The notes under the pieces were generated by a model. It made no database searches. It was not told the origin of the DNA and saw only the letters and a list, made by a program, of their open reading frames with translations. Shown piece by piece: positions 1 through 6,034 of a DNA stretch of 9,850 nt (its first letter is position 1; each line of letters starts with the position of its first letter). The DNA comes from Candidatus Zixiibacteriota bacterium (GTDB lineage Bacteria; Zixibacteria; MSB-5A5; GN15; FEB-12), in the NCBI GenBank assembly GCA_016213305.1, contig JACRAV010000292.1:1-9850 (forward strand). Direction: 5' to 3'. The position numbers and the translations under genes were made by a program.

Positions 1-3000
1 CGAACCATCGTGAACGATCCGCATTCGCGACACATGTCCCCTTCGTAACCGCTTATTCGGGCAAGCTGGATTTGGCGGGAGAAGCGGTGAGCTCGCGCGG
101 TTTCGGGGTCGGCGGTGGCGGTGGCGGCGACATACTTAAGCATCGGCGCTTCCCCTGCAGAACGCGGTGCTGAAGCCGCATGGTCCATCGGTGCGTCATG
201 TCCGTTTCCTCCATTCGGGTTTCCATTCCCATTATGTCCATCGTGTCCATTGCCGGTGCCAAAGGTCAGATGCGCGGTGTGGATGTCGTCATCCTGACGG
301 CTTCCCCGCGTCGCCGGACCGCCATACGAAACGGGCGCGGCTTCCTCCGCCTCGAACTCGGCGGTCTCCTCCGAGGGCGTGCCGATCGTGTCGGAGCGAA
401 GGTCTTCCTGCGAGATGTGGGCCAGATCGTTGCGGCCGAGATAGGTAATGGCCAGCTCGCGGAAGATATAATCGATGATCGAGGTTGACATCTTGATCGA
501 CTTGTTCCCCTCGACCATGCCGTTCGGCTCGAAGCGGGCGAAGAGGAAGGCCTCGACAAACTCCTCAAGCGGAACGCCGTGCTGGAGACCAAGCGACACG
601 GCGATGGCAAAGCAGTTCATGAGCGACCGGAACGCCGCCCCTTCGCGGTGCATGTCCAGGAAAATCTCACCCAACGTGCCGTCGGAGTACTCGCCGGTGC
701 GCAGGTAGATCTTGTGACTGCCGACGACCGCTTTCTGGGTGTATCCGCCGCGCCGATTCGGCAGTTTGCGCCGTTTGGCGATATAGCGGAAGACCAGTTT
801 TTCGGCCATCTGCTTGGCGGCTGTTTCCACCGACATCGGACCATGGTGTTCCTCTTCACAGTCATCAAACAGTGAAGACGACAACGGCTGGCTCAGCTTG
901 GAACCGTCGCGATACAGGGCGACCGCCTTGTTCATGGTCTCCCACGACAGCCGGTAGGCCTTTTTGACGTCGTCGATCGTGGCCTCGGCCGGCATGTTGA
1001 TCGTCTTGGAGATCGCGCCGGACACGAACGGCTGGGCGGCGGCCATCATGCGGATATGCGCTTCATACGAGATGAACCGCTGGCCGGTCTTGCCACACTT
1101 ATTGGCGCAGTCAAAAATAGGCAGGTCCTTGTCTTTCAGATGGGGAGCGCCCTCCACCGTCATCGTGCCGCAACAATACTGATTGGCCAGTTCGATTTGT
1201 TCCCGGGTGAAGCCGAGCGCCCGGAGAAGATTGGCGTCCCAGCTTTCGATAACTTCGTCCGCGAAACCAAGGGTATCGTGAACGAATTCCTTGCCGAGCG
1301 TGAAGTGATTGAAGGCGAAGGTGATGTCGAAGACGTTGGGCAGGGCGGTTTCGATTTTGGCCAGTTCGGCGTCGCCAAACCCTTTGGCCCGAAGCGACTC
1401 ATGGTTGATATACGGCGCACCCTTGAGCGTGCGATGCCCGGTGGCATGCGTGATAATATCGCGCACCTCCTGCCCCGTGTACCCCAGCCGCGCCAGCGCG
1501 GGCGGCACCGAATTGTTGATAATCTTGAAATACCCGCCGCCGGCCAGTTTCTTGAACTTCACCAGCGCAAAATCCGGCTCGATCCCGGTGGTGTCGCAGT
1601 CCATCAACAGACCGATGGTACCGGTCGGGGCGATCACGGATACCTGCGCATTGCGGAATCCGAACACCTCGCCCAGTTCGAGCGCCTTGTCCCAGACCTG
1701 GCGGGCGCGCTGAACCAGTTCGTCGGGCAGATACGCCGCGTTGATACCGGTCGGCTTGACAGTCAATCCTTCGTATTCGGACTTCTCGGCGTTCCATGCC
1801 GCGCGACGGTGATTGCGGATGACCCGAAGCATATGGTCGCGGTTGCGGTAGAATCCGGGAAACGCGCCATGTTGCTTGGCCATTTCGGCCGAGGTCACAT
1901 ACGCCTGACCGGTCAGCAGTGCGGTCAGCGCGCCGCACCAGGCATACCCGCGAGGCGAATCGTACGGAATGCCCATGCGCATCAGGACCGTGCCAAGGTT
2001 GGCATACCCCAGCCCCAGCGTGCGGAATTCGTAGCTCTTCTGGGCAATGGCTTTCGAGGGAAACGCTGCCATTAGCACCGAGACTTCCAGCACCACCGTC
2101 CAGACGCGGGCGGCATGCAGGTACCCGTCGATGTCGAACCCGCGCTCGTCGTCCACAAAGGTGGCAAGATTGATGGACGCCAGATTGCAGGCGGTGTCGT
2201 CGAGGAACATGTATTCCGAACACGGGTTGGAGGCGTTGATCCGGCCGTCTTCGGGGCAGGTATGCCACTCGTTGATGGTCGTGTCGTACTGCACTCCCGG
2301 ATCGGCGCAGGCCCAGGCCGCGTTGCAAATCTTGTCCCACATCTCACGGGCCGGGATCGTTCGGATCGGGCGGCCTTCGGTCCGGTCGCGCAGAACCCAG
2401 TCTTCCCGCGCCTGCAGACGCTCGAAAAATTCATTCGGGATACGCACCGAATTGTTGGAGTTCTGGCCGGAGACGGTCAGGTACGCCTCGCTGTCCCAGT
2501 TGGTGTCCAGATCGATGAAATCAATCTCGGTGATCCCCTGCTGGGCCAGTTCGAGGACTTTTTTGATGTACTGCTGGGGAACGGCGAAATGTCGCGCGGT
2601 CCGGAGCGCCTGTTTGAGTTTGTCGTTCTTGTTGGGGTCGGTCTGAAGAATGGTCTCGCCGTCGTCGCCGGTCGTCCGGGCGGCGGTGAAAATATCCTTC
2701 AGTTGCGATTTGATGATCTTCGAGCCGGCCACCAGCGCGGCCACTTTCTGTTCTTCGGCCACCTTCCAGTCGATGAAACTCAGCACGTCGGGGTGGTCCA
2801 GATCGAGGCAGACCATCTTGGCGGCGCGACGGGTGGTTCCGCCGGATTTGATCGCTCCGGCCGCCCGATCTCCGATCTTGAGAAACGACATCAACCCCGA
2901 GGACTGTCCGCCGCCGGAGAGAGATTCCCCTTCGCCGCGAATCGACGAGAAATTGGTGCCGGTGCCGGAGCCGTACTTGAACAGCCGCGCCTCGCGAAGC

Positions 3001-3605
3001 CACAGATCCATAATGCCGCCGTCGTTCACCAGATCGTCTTTGACCGACTGGATAAAGCAGGCGTGCGGTTGCGGGTGCTCGTAGGCGTTTTTGGCCTCGG
3101 TCAGGACATGCGTGGTCGGGTCCACATAATAGTGGCCCTGCGGCACGCCGGTGATGCCGTAAGCGAAATGTAGTCCGGTATTGAACCATTGCGGCGAATT
3201 GGGGGCCGCCACCTGCGCCGCGAGCATGTAGCACAACTCGTCGTAAAAGGCGACCGCATCGGCCGGGGTATCGAAGTAGCCGTGCTTTTCCCCCCAGTGG
3301 CGCCAGCACCCGGCCAGCCGGTTGAACACCTGCCGTGCATCGATTTCGCCGCCGGTTCTCGGAGTCCCGTCCTGATCGAGCACCGGCTTGCCGAACTCGT
3401 CGAGCACCGGCACACCCGCCTTCCGAAAATACTTCTGCGCCAGAATATCAACGGCGACCTGCGACCAGGATTCCGGAACGTTGATGTTCTCCAGTTTGAA
3501 GACGGTGGAACCGTCGGGGTTGCGAATCTCCGAGGATCGCGCGGCGAAGCGAATTCGGCTGTAGGGAGATTCTCCCTCTTTGGTGAAGTACCGCGATATC
3601 TTCAC
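1..3605 (-). CDS. nrdJ: Adenosylcobalamin-dependent (class II) ribonucleotide reductase, 3' end cut by window edge
   Basis: Reduces ribonucleotides to deoxyribonucleotides for DNA synthesis, using a radical generated from adenosylcobalamin, so it works with or without oxygen. The frame is open from GTG 3605 to the left edge (1,201 codons plus two bases). An in-frame TGA lies six codons upstream of the GTG, and a GGGAGGG ribosome site precedes it, which fixes the start; the N-terminus MKISRYFTKEG is typical of large NrdJ proteins. Catalytic residues are visible: C183 (PHACFI) and C473 as the redox pair, C462 in NPCSE as thiyl radical site with N460 and E464, a YGSGTGTNF loop near 210, and PTGTIG at 660-665. 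A TSCPD domain spans about 946-1056, then a Gly/Asn/His linker at 1118-1137 and a CxxC (C1192, C1195) opening the C-terminal redox or zinc tail. Family proteins usually end soon after this, so perhaps 15-30 residues are missing. I checked most of the frame codon by codon and saw no break. No neighbouring gene on this strand is visible. Confidence 0.97.
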   Translation of the reverse strand, partial: MKISRYFTKEGESPYSRIRFAARSSEIRNPDGSTVFKLENINVPESWSQVAVDILAQKYFRKAGVPVLDEFGKPVLDQDGTPRTGGEIDARQVFNRLAGCWRHWGEKHGYFDTPADAVAFYDELCYMLAAQVAAPNSPQWFNTGLHFAYGITGVPQGHYYVDPTTHVLTEAKNAYEHPQPHACFIQSVKDDLVNDGGIMDLWLREARLFKYGSGTGTNFSSIRGEGESLSGGGQSSGLMSFLKIGDRAAGAIKSGGTTRRAAKMVCLDLDHPDVLSFIDWKVAEEQKVAALVAGSKIIKSQLKDIFTAARTTGDDGETILQTDPNKNDKLKQALRTARHFAVPQQYIKKVLELAQQGITEIDFIDLDTNWDSEAYLTVSGQNSNNSVRIPNEFFERLQAREDWVLRDRTEGRPIRTIPAREMWDKICNAAWACADPGVQYDTTINEWHTCPEDGRINASNPCSEYMFLDDTACNLASINLATFVDDERGFDIDGYLHAARVWTVVLEVSVLMAAFPSKAIAQKSYEFRTLGLGYANLGTVLMRMGIPYDSPRGYAWCGALTALLTGQAYVTSAEMAKQHGAFPGFYRNRDHMLRVIRNHRRAAWNAEKSEYEGLTVKPTGINAAYLPDELVQRARQVWDKALELGEVFGFRNAQVSVIAPTGTIGLLMDCDTTGIEPDFALVKFKKLAGGGYFKIINNSVPPALARLGYTGQEVRDIITHATGHRTLKGAPYINHESLRAKGFGDAELAKIETALPNVFDITFAFNHFTLGKEFVHDTLGFADEVIESWDANLLRALGFTREQIELANQYCCGTMTVEGAPHLKDKDLPIFDCANKCGKTGQRFISYEAHIRMMAAAQPFVSGAISKTINMPAEATIDDVKKAYRLSWETMNKAVALYRDGSKLSQPLSSSLFDDCEEEHHGPMSVETAAKQMAEKLVFRYIAKRRKLPNRRGGYTQKAVVGSHKIYLRTGEYSDGTLGEIFLDMHREGAAFRSLMNCFAIAVSLGLQHGVPLEEFVEAFLFARFEPNGMVEGNKSIKMSTSIIDYIFRELAITYLGRNDLAHISQEDLRSDTIGTPSEETAEFEAEEAAPVSYGGPATRGSRQDDDIHTAHLTFGTGNGHDGHNGNGNPNGGNGHDAPMDHAASAPRSAGEAPMLKYVAATATADPETARAHRFSRQIQLARISGYEGDMCRECGSFTMV
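195..254 (-). repeat. Low-complexity Gly/Asn/His linker within nrdJ
   Basis: Codons for residues 1118-1137 of NrdJ encode only Gly (8), Asn (6), His (3), Asp (2) and Pro (1). At the DNA level the plus strand shows loosely repeated TCCATT and TCCAT units. It separates the TSCPD domain and an acidic stretch from the C-terminal CxxC tail, so it probably acts as a flexible tether that lets the tail reach the active site. This is inference; such tethers are known in principle for ribonucleotide reductase C-termini. Confidence 0.75.
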
Positions 3606-3609
3606 GTTT

Positions 3610-3616
3610 CCCTCCC
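3610..3616 (-). promoter_or_regulatory. Ribosome binding site of nrdJ
   Basis: Read on the minus strand the bases are GGGAGGG, followed by AAAC and then the GTG start at 3605. This strong Shine-Dalgarno sequence, together with an in-frame TGA just upstream at 3626-3624, supports the GTG codon over any later start. Confidence 0.85.
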
Positions 3617-3643
3617 GTCCTGCTCAAAGTCGCCGTGTCAGTG

Positions 3644-3661
3644 CACACGAATCCTTGTGTG
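3644..3661 (-). other. Small hairpin in nrdJ leader
   Basis: CACAC at 3644-3648 is the reverse complement of GTGTG at 3657-3661, giving a 5-bp stem with an 8-nt loop in the untranslated leader about 40 nt before the nrdJ start. The stem is short and could be chance. I see no T-run after it, so it does not look like an attenuator. Confidence 0.3.
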
Positions 3662-3717
3662 AGAGCAGGGTATGTATAAAAGTTTGTCTAAGGTCCTCTT
3701 CATCGTCGCGGGGGACT

Positions 3718-3738
3718 CACGTCGCATCTGCCGACGCG
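3718..3738 (-). other. Hairpin in nrdJ leader
   Basis: On the minus-strand RNA, bases 3738-3732 pair with 3724-3718 to give a 7-bp stem (one G-U pair) around a 7-nt loop. It lies between the NrdR boxes and the nrdJ coding start, about 115 nt upstream of the GTG. It has no following T-run. I could not match it to a riboswitch class. It may affect leader stability or be chance. Confidence 0.35.
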
Positions 3739-3751
3739 TCTCCTGCGAGGG

Positions 3752-3767
3752 CCACAAGATATTGTGG
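3752..3767 (-). promoter_or_regulatory. NrdR box 1 upstream of nrdJ
   Basis: The 16-mer CCACAAGATATTGTGG has perfect 6-bp inverted arms (CCACAA/TTGTGG). Read on the minus strand it is CCACAATATCTTGTGG, matching the known NrdR consensus acaCwAtATaTwGTgt at 13 of 16 positions. NrdR is an ATP/dATP-sensing zinc-finger repressor of ribonucleotide reductase genes. The site is 147 bp upstream of the nrdJ start and pairs with a second box 31 bp further out. Regulator identity is inferred from the motif and the target gene; nrdR itself is not in the window. Confidence 0.82.
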
Positions 3768-3782
3768 GTGGGAGTGTGGTTA

Positions 3783-3798
3783 CCACTAAAAATTGTGT
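3783..3798 (-). promoter_or_regulatory. NrdR box 2 upstream of nrdJ
   Basis: On the minus strand the 16-mer reads ACACAATTTTTAGTGG, matching 13 of 16 positions of the NrdR consensus. Start-to-start distance to box 1 is 31 bp, about three helical turns, which is the spacing known for paired NrdR boxes and puts both sites on the same DNA face. NrdR boxes normally overlap the promoter, so transcription of nrdJ probably starts near here, leaving a leader of roughly 120-150 nt. I could not pick convincing -35 and -10 hexamers. Confidence 0.8.
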
Positions 3799-3870
3799 TT
3801 TTGCCGAATTTTTCTTATTTCGTTGTGGGATATGGAGGTAAGAAAACCGCGATAAAGAGGCGAGGAAAGT

Positions 3871-3882
3871 CGGCAATTGCCG
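3871..3882. repeat. Perfect 12-bp palindrome
   Basis: CGGCAATTGCCG is its own reverse complement. It lies about 73 bp beyond NrdR box 2 in the divergent control region. It could be an operator half of an unknown regulator or chance; no second copy was seen in the intergenic region. Confidence 0.4.
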
Positions 3883-4011
3883 GGCGGGTGGATTAGAAGA
3901 TTTCCAATTTTCTAAATCATTGATAATTCATCGGTTACAAAAGATTAGGGTCAAAGCGAGTATCCTCGATAGTCATGTTCACAGATTGCTCGATGTTAAA
4001 TGGCTAATAGT

Positions 4012-4026
4012 CAACATCTTATGTTG
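4012..4026. repeat. Inverted repeat, 6-bp arms
   Basis: CAACAT at 4012-4017 and ATGTTG at 4021-4026 form a perfect inverted repeat with a 3-nt centre. It has the size of a small operator and lies in the AT-rich half of the intergenic region. No regulator family could be assigned. Confidence 0.4.
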
Positions 4027-4037
4027 GAATATTTCCG

Positions 4038-4070
4038 TTGTCCACACCAATTAACAGGAAGTGTGGATAT
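4038..4070. repeat. Inverted repeat formed by two DnaA-box-like 9-mers
   Basis: TCCACAC (4041-4047) and GTGTGGA (4061-4067) form a perfect 7-bp inverted repeat, extended to 9 bp by a G-T and a T-A pair, with a 13-nt centre. The outer 9-mers, TTGTCCACA (4038-4046) and ATATCCACA read on the minus strand (4070-4062), each differ from the DnaA box TTATCCACA at one position. It may be a DnaA-responsive operator, the operator of another regulator, or an RNA stem. Function is not established. Confidence 0.45.
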
Positions 4071-4143
4071 CAGATGAATGAAATAGACCGGCTCGCGGCG
4101 ATAGTTCTTCGGCCCTTGGAAGCGGTGATTGCCTGTGCGCCTA

Positions 4144-4149
4144 TATAAT
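4144..4149 (+). promoter_or_regulatory. Candidate -10 element for ctaB
   Basis: A perfect TATAAT lies 141 bp upstream of the ctaB start. No hexamer close to TTGACA is found 16-18 bp upstream; the nearest, TTGGAA at 4116-4121, is 22 bp away, which is too far for a standard sigma-70 promoter. The call therefore rests on the hexamer and its position alone. Confidence 0.35.
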
Positions 4150-4289
4150 GAAGGTCGACAGCGTGGACACGCGATGGAGATTTTTGAGCGCGGTCGGGTG
4201 CGATGCGGCGATTTTTTGGTTACAGCAGTTGGTGGCCGCGCGTCACGGCCGTATATTGCGCGCCTTGAAACCGAGGATGATACTTATAT

Positions 4290-5153
4290 ATGTGGACATT
4301 GCCGTCTGATTATCTCCAGCTGACGAAACCGACCATCATGCTGTTGGTGCTGTTTACCGGCGCCACCGCTCTGGTGGCCGAGGGAAGTTTTCTGGCCCAG
4401 CCGGGGAAGTTCGCTTTAGTCCTTCTCGCGCTCTATTTGACCGGTGGGTGCGCCAACGCCCTCAACCAGTATTTTGAGCGGGATATCGACGCGAAGATGA
4501 AACGCACGGCCAACCGGCGGCCGCTTCCGATGGACCGGATCTCCGCCCAGAATGCCTTCTGGTTCGCCATTGCCATAGGCGTTATCGGCGTGGCCGTGTT
4601 TGCGATCTGGTTTAATCTCCTGTCGGCTCTGCTGGCGGTCGGCACCATTCTATTCTATAGTCTCTTTTACACCCTCTGGCTGAAGCCGAACACGGTGCAA
4701 AATATCGTAATCGGGGGCATTGCCGGAGCGATGGCCCCGGTGGGCGCCTGGGCGGCCGCCACCGGCGGCACCGCCGTTTTGCCCTGGCTGATGTTTCTGA
4801 TCGTATTCCTGTGGACCCCTCCGCATTTCTGGGCGCTGGCCCTGTTTTGCAAGGACGACTATGTCCGCGCGCAACTGCCCATGATGCCGGTGGTCAAAGG
4901 GGATATCGCAACGCTTCGGCAGATTGTGGTCTATTCGGTCATCGTGGCGCTGGTCAGTCTGGGCCTCAAATGGTTCGGAAGCGGGTGGCCATACTTCGTT
5001 GTGGCCCTCGTTCTCGGAGCTGTCATGGTGCTTCGAAGTGTCCAGGCCCTCCGCAGGCAGAGCGAGGCAAGCGCCCGCCGCTTGTTCGGGTTTTCGATCA
5101 TCTATTTGTTTGCCCTGTTTACCGCAATAATGGTGGATAGTCTGCTGGTCTGA
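4290..5153 (+). CDS. ctaB: Protoheme IX farnesyltransferase (heme O synthase)
   Basis: Integral membrane UbiA-family prenyltransferase that adds a farnesyl group to heme b to make heme O, the precursor of heme A for heme-copper oxidases. The 287 residues match the usual family length and are mostly hydrophobic, consistent with about nine membrane segments. Diagnostic motifs are YLxLTKP at 8-14, the Asp-rich prenyl-diphosphate site N59-QYF-E63-RDID67 followed by MKRT and RRPLP, the WTPPHFWALAL block at 175-185, KDDY at 188-191 and RAQLPMMPVVKG at 193-204. The first acidic position of the site is Glu rather than Asp. An in-frame TGA at 4278 excludes a longer protein; the ATG has only a weak, distant GAGG (4273-4276), so initiation may be poor or the start slightly later. 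The symbol cyoE is a synonym. It stands 233 bp before actA on the same strand, which suggests that it supplies heme to an oxidase encoded with ACIII. Confidence 0.95.
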   Translation: MWTLPSDYLQLTKPTIMLLVLFTGATALVAEGSFLAQPGKFALVLLALYLTGGCANALNQYFERDIDAKMKRTANRRPLPMDRISAQNAFWFAIAIGVIGVAVFAIWFNLLSALLAVGTILFYSLFYTLWLKPNTVQNIVIGGIAGAMAPVGAWAAATGGTAVLPWLMFLIVFLWTPPHFWALALFCKDDYVRAQLPMMPVVKGDIATLRQIVVYSVIVALVSLGLKWFGSGWPYFVVALVLGAVMVLRSVQALRRQSEASARRLFGFSIIYLFALFTAIMVDSLLV

Positions 5154-5386
5154 GGGCTTGCTGGAGGCGATCCGGCCAAAACTCGCCAAAATGTATCCAG
5201 TTTCGTGGGGTTTTGATAATTGCCTAAAAAGGCCCATGCAGACCAGAAATTTGCCCATTTAACAATTGACAGTCGCGCCCGCCCCTCCTATTTTCGGCGT
5301 CTGATATGTCGGAAGATTGAACGGGCCGCAAACGCGAAGAAATGGCCCCTGGTTTCATGTCGATGAGAGTAATGTCCGGGATTTGA
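5154..5386 (+). other. Intergenic spacer between ctaB and actA
   Basis: 233 bp with no convincing gene (only a 23-codon frame from ATG 5191). It holds a promoter candidate at 5266-5294 and a leader of roughly 85 nt before actA. A weak GCCT/AGGC repeat around an A-run at 5223-5232 is too short and not T-followed, so I see no clear rho-independent terminator for ctaB; read-through from ctaB into the act genes remains possible. Confidence 0.6.
5266..5294 (+). promoter_or_regulatory. Sigma-70-type promoter for the act operon
   Basis: A consensus TTGACA at 5266-5271 is followed after exactly 17 bp by TATTTT at 5289-5294 (4 of 6 matches to TATAAT). It sits 93 bp upstream of the actA start in non-coding sequence and is the best promoter-like pair I found in the window. 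It suggests that actA and downstream genes can be transcribed independently of ctaB. The housekeeping consensus of this organism is unknown, so this stays a prediction. Confidence 0.5.
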
Positions 5387-6034
5387 GTGGCGCAGATATT
5401 TCCCAAATGGACCAACCGACTGCCGGTTTTGGTCGTGAATGTTGTCGGACTGGTGGCGGTCGTGGTCATTGTCGGCATCTGGTTCTATTGGTCCCCGCGG
5501 GCCACCGATGTCGGGTATCGTCCCACTCAGCCCCAGAAATACAGCCACAAACTGCACGCGGGCGATCTGGGAATAGACTGCCGCTATTGCCACTTCAATA
5601 TCGAGGTCTCGGATCAAGCCAACGTCCCCGCCACCAGTGTCTGTATGAATTGCCATAAGCTTATCAAACCCGACAGCGACACGCTTAAAGCGGTCCGGGC
5701 CAGTTTTGCAAGTCACACGCCTCTTGAGTGGATCCGGGTGCACAATCTGGCCGGGTATGTGTATTTCAATCATGCCGCGCATTTACGCGCGGGCGTGGGG
5801 TGCCTCTCCTGTCACGGGAATGTGGCCCAGATGGTGGAAGTCACCCAGCAGGAACCGCTCTCGATGGGGTGGTGTCTGGACTGCCACCGCCATCCGGAGC
5901 CGAGTTTACGCCCGACGTCGGAAGTGACCAATATGAACTGGACTCCGCCGGCCGATCAGATGACGATTGGAGCCAAGCTGAAAGCCGAACGAAATCTCAA
6001 ACCGCCGGTTGACTGCTCGGGGTGCCATCGATGA
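5387..6034 (+). CDS. actA: Alternative complex III subunit ActA, membrane-anchored pentaheme cytochrome c
   Basis: Electron-carrying multiheme subunit of alternative complex III, which oxidises quinol in place of cytochrome bc1. The 215-residue protein has one N-terminal membrane segment (about 12-35) and then a periplasmic part with exactly five CXXCH heme c sites: C65-H69, C86-H90, C139-H143, C163-H167 and C210-H214. The fifth ends one residue before the stop, as is usual for ActA. His residues such as H54 and H57 in YSHKLHAG and H129 and H132 in FNHAAH are likely distal heme ligands. The start is GTG 5387; it gives MAQIFPKWTN, the typical ActA N-terminus, although the ribosome site is weak. 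The stop overlaps the actB start as ATGA (6031-6034), indicating translational coupling. It resembles the NapC/Cyt c7-like multiheme family generally, but the neighbours make ActA the secure call. Confidence 0.95.
   Translation: MAQIFPKWTNRLPVLVVNVVGLVAVVVIVGIWFYWSPRATDVGYRPTQPQKYSHKLHAGDLGIDCRYCHFNIEVSDQANVPATSVCMNCHKLIKPDSDTLKAVRASFASHTPLEWIRVHNLAGYVYFNHAAHLRAGVGCLSCHGNVAQMVEVTQQEPLSMGWCLDCHRHPEPSLRPTSEVTNMNWTPPADQMTIGAKLKAERNLKPPVDCSGCHR

Larger units (their letters stand above)
3606..4289. other. Divergent intergenic control region between nrdJ and ctaB
   Basis: This 684-bp stretch is richer in A and T than its flanks, especially around 3780-4080, and contains no convincing gene. The nrdJ-proximal part holds the leader, two possible hairpins and the tandem NrdR boxes. 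The middle and right hold a 12-bp palindrome at 3871, inverted repeats at 4012-4026 and 4039-4069, and a TATAAT hexamer at 4144. A 24-codon frame from ATG 4074 and a 64-codon frame at 4129-4323 lack good ribosome sites and resemble no family I know. I found no tRNA, recognised riboswitch or other ncRNA on either strand. Confidence 0.75.

Noticed and set aside
1399..2340. 313-codon minus-strand frame, and a similar 262-codon frame at 2521-3309
   Set aside because: Same strand as nrdJ but a different frame; the NrdJ frame carries the catalytic motifs NPCSE and PTGTIG through this region, so these are frame shadows.
1056..3173. Two long plus-strand reading frames (1056-2075 and 2115-3173, 339 and 352 codons) and many shorter ones over nrdJ
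   Set aside because: They lie antisense to the conserved NrdJ coding frame, show no recognisable motifs, and are expected where a GC-rich gene biases the opposite strand.
1..3605. Frameshift in nrdJ near the TSCPD domain
   Set aside because: Suspected when frames seemed to differ near position 770, but recounting coordinates placed all checked codons, from 3605 to 23, in one frame.
3606..3800. Cobalamin riboswitch upstream of the B12-dependent nrdJ
   Set aside because: The leader is too short and I could not find a proper B12 box or the expected multi-stem layout; NrdR boxes already explain the regulation.
3861..3900. GAGGAAAGTC stretch resembling the start of RNase P RNA
   Set aside because: Only about ten bases match; the rest of the conserved RNase P RNA core does not follow on this strand.
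3900..4080. Replication origin in the AT-rich spacer
   Set aside because: Only two imperfect DnaA-like boxes were found, with no box cluster and no dnaA, dnaN or other origin-associated genes nearby.
4074..4148. 24-codon frame from ATG 4074 as a leader peptide
   Set aside because: The nearest purine-rich site is poorly spaced, no regulatory codon run is visible, and its end overlaps the TATAAT candidate.
4129..4323. 64-codon plus-strand frame with a CxxC near its end, overlapping the ctaB start
   Set aside because: No ribosome site, no recognisable family, and its end overlaps ctaB in another frame.
5223..5232. Rho-independent terminator after ctaB
   Set aside because: The stem is only 4 bp and is not followed by a T-run.
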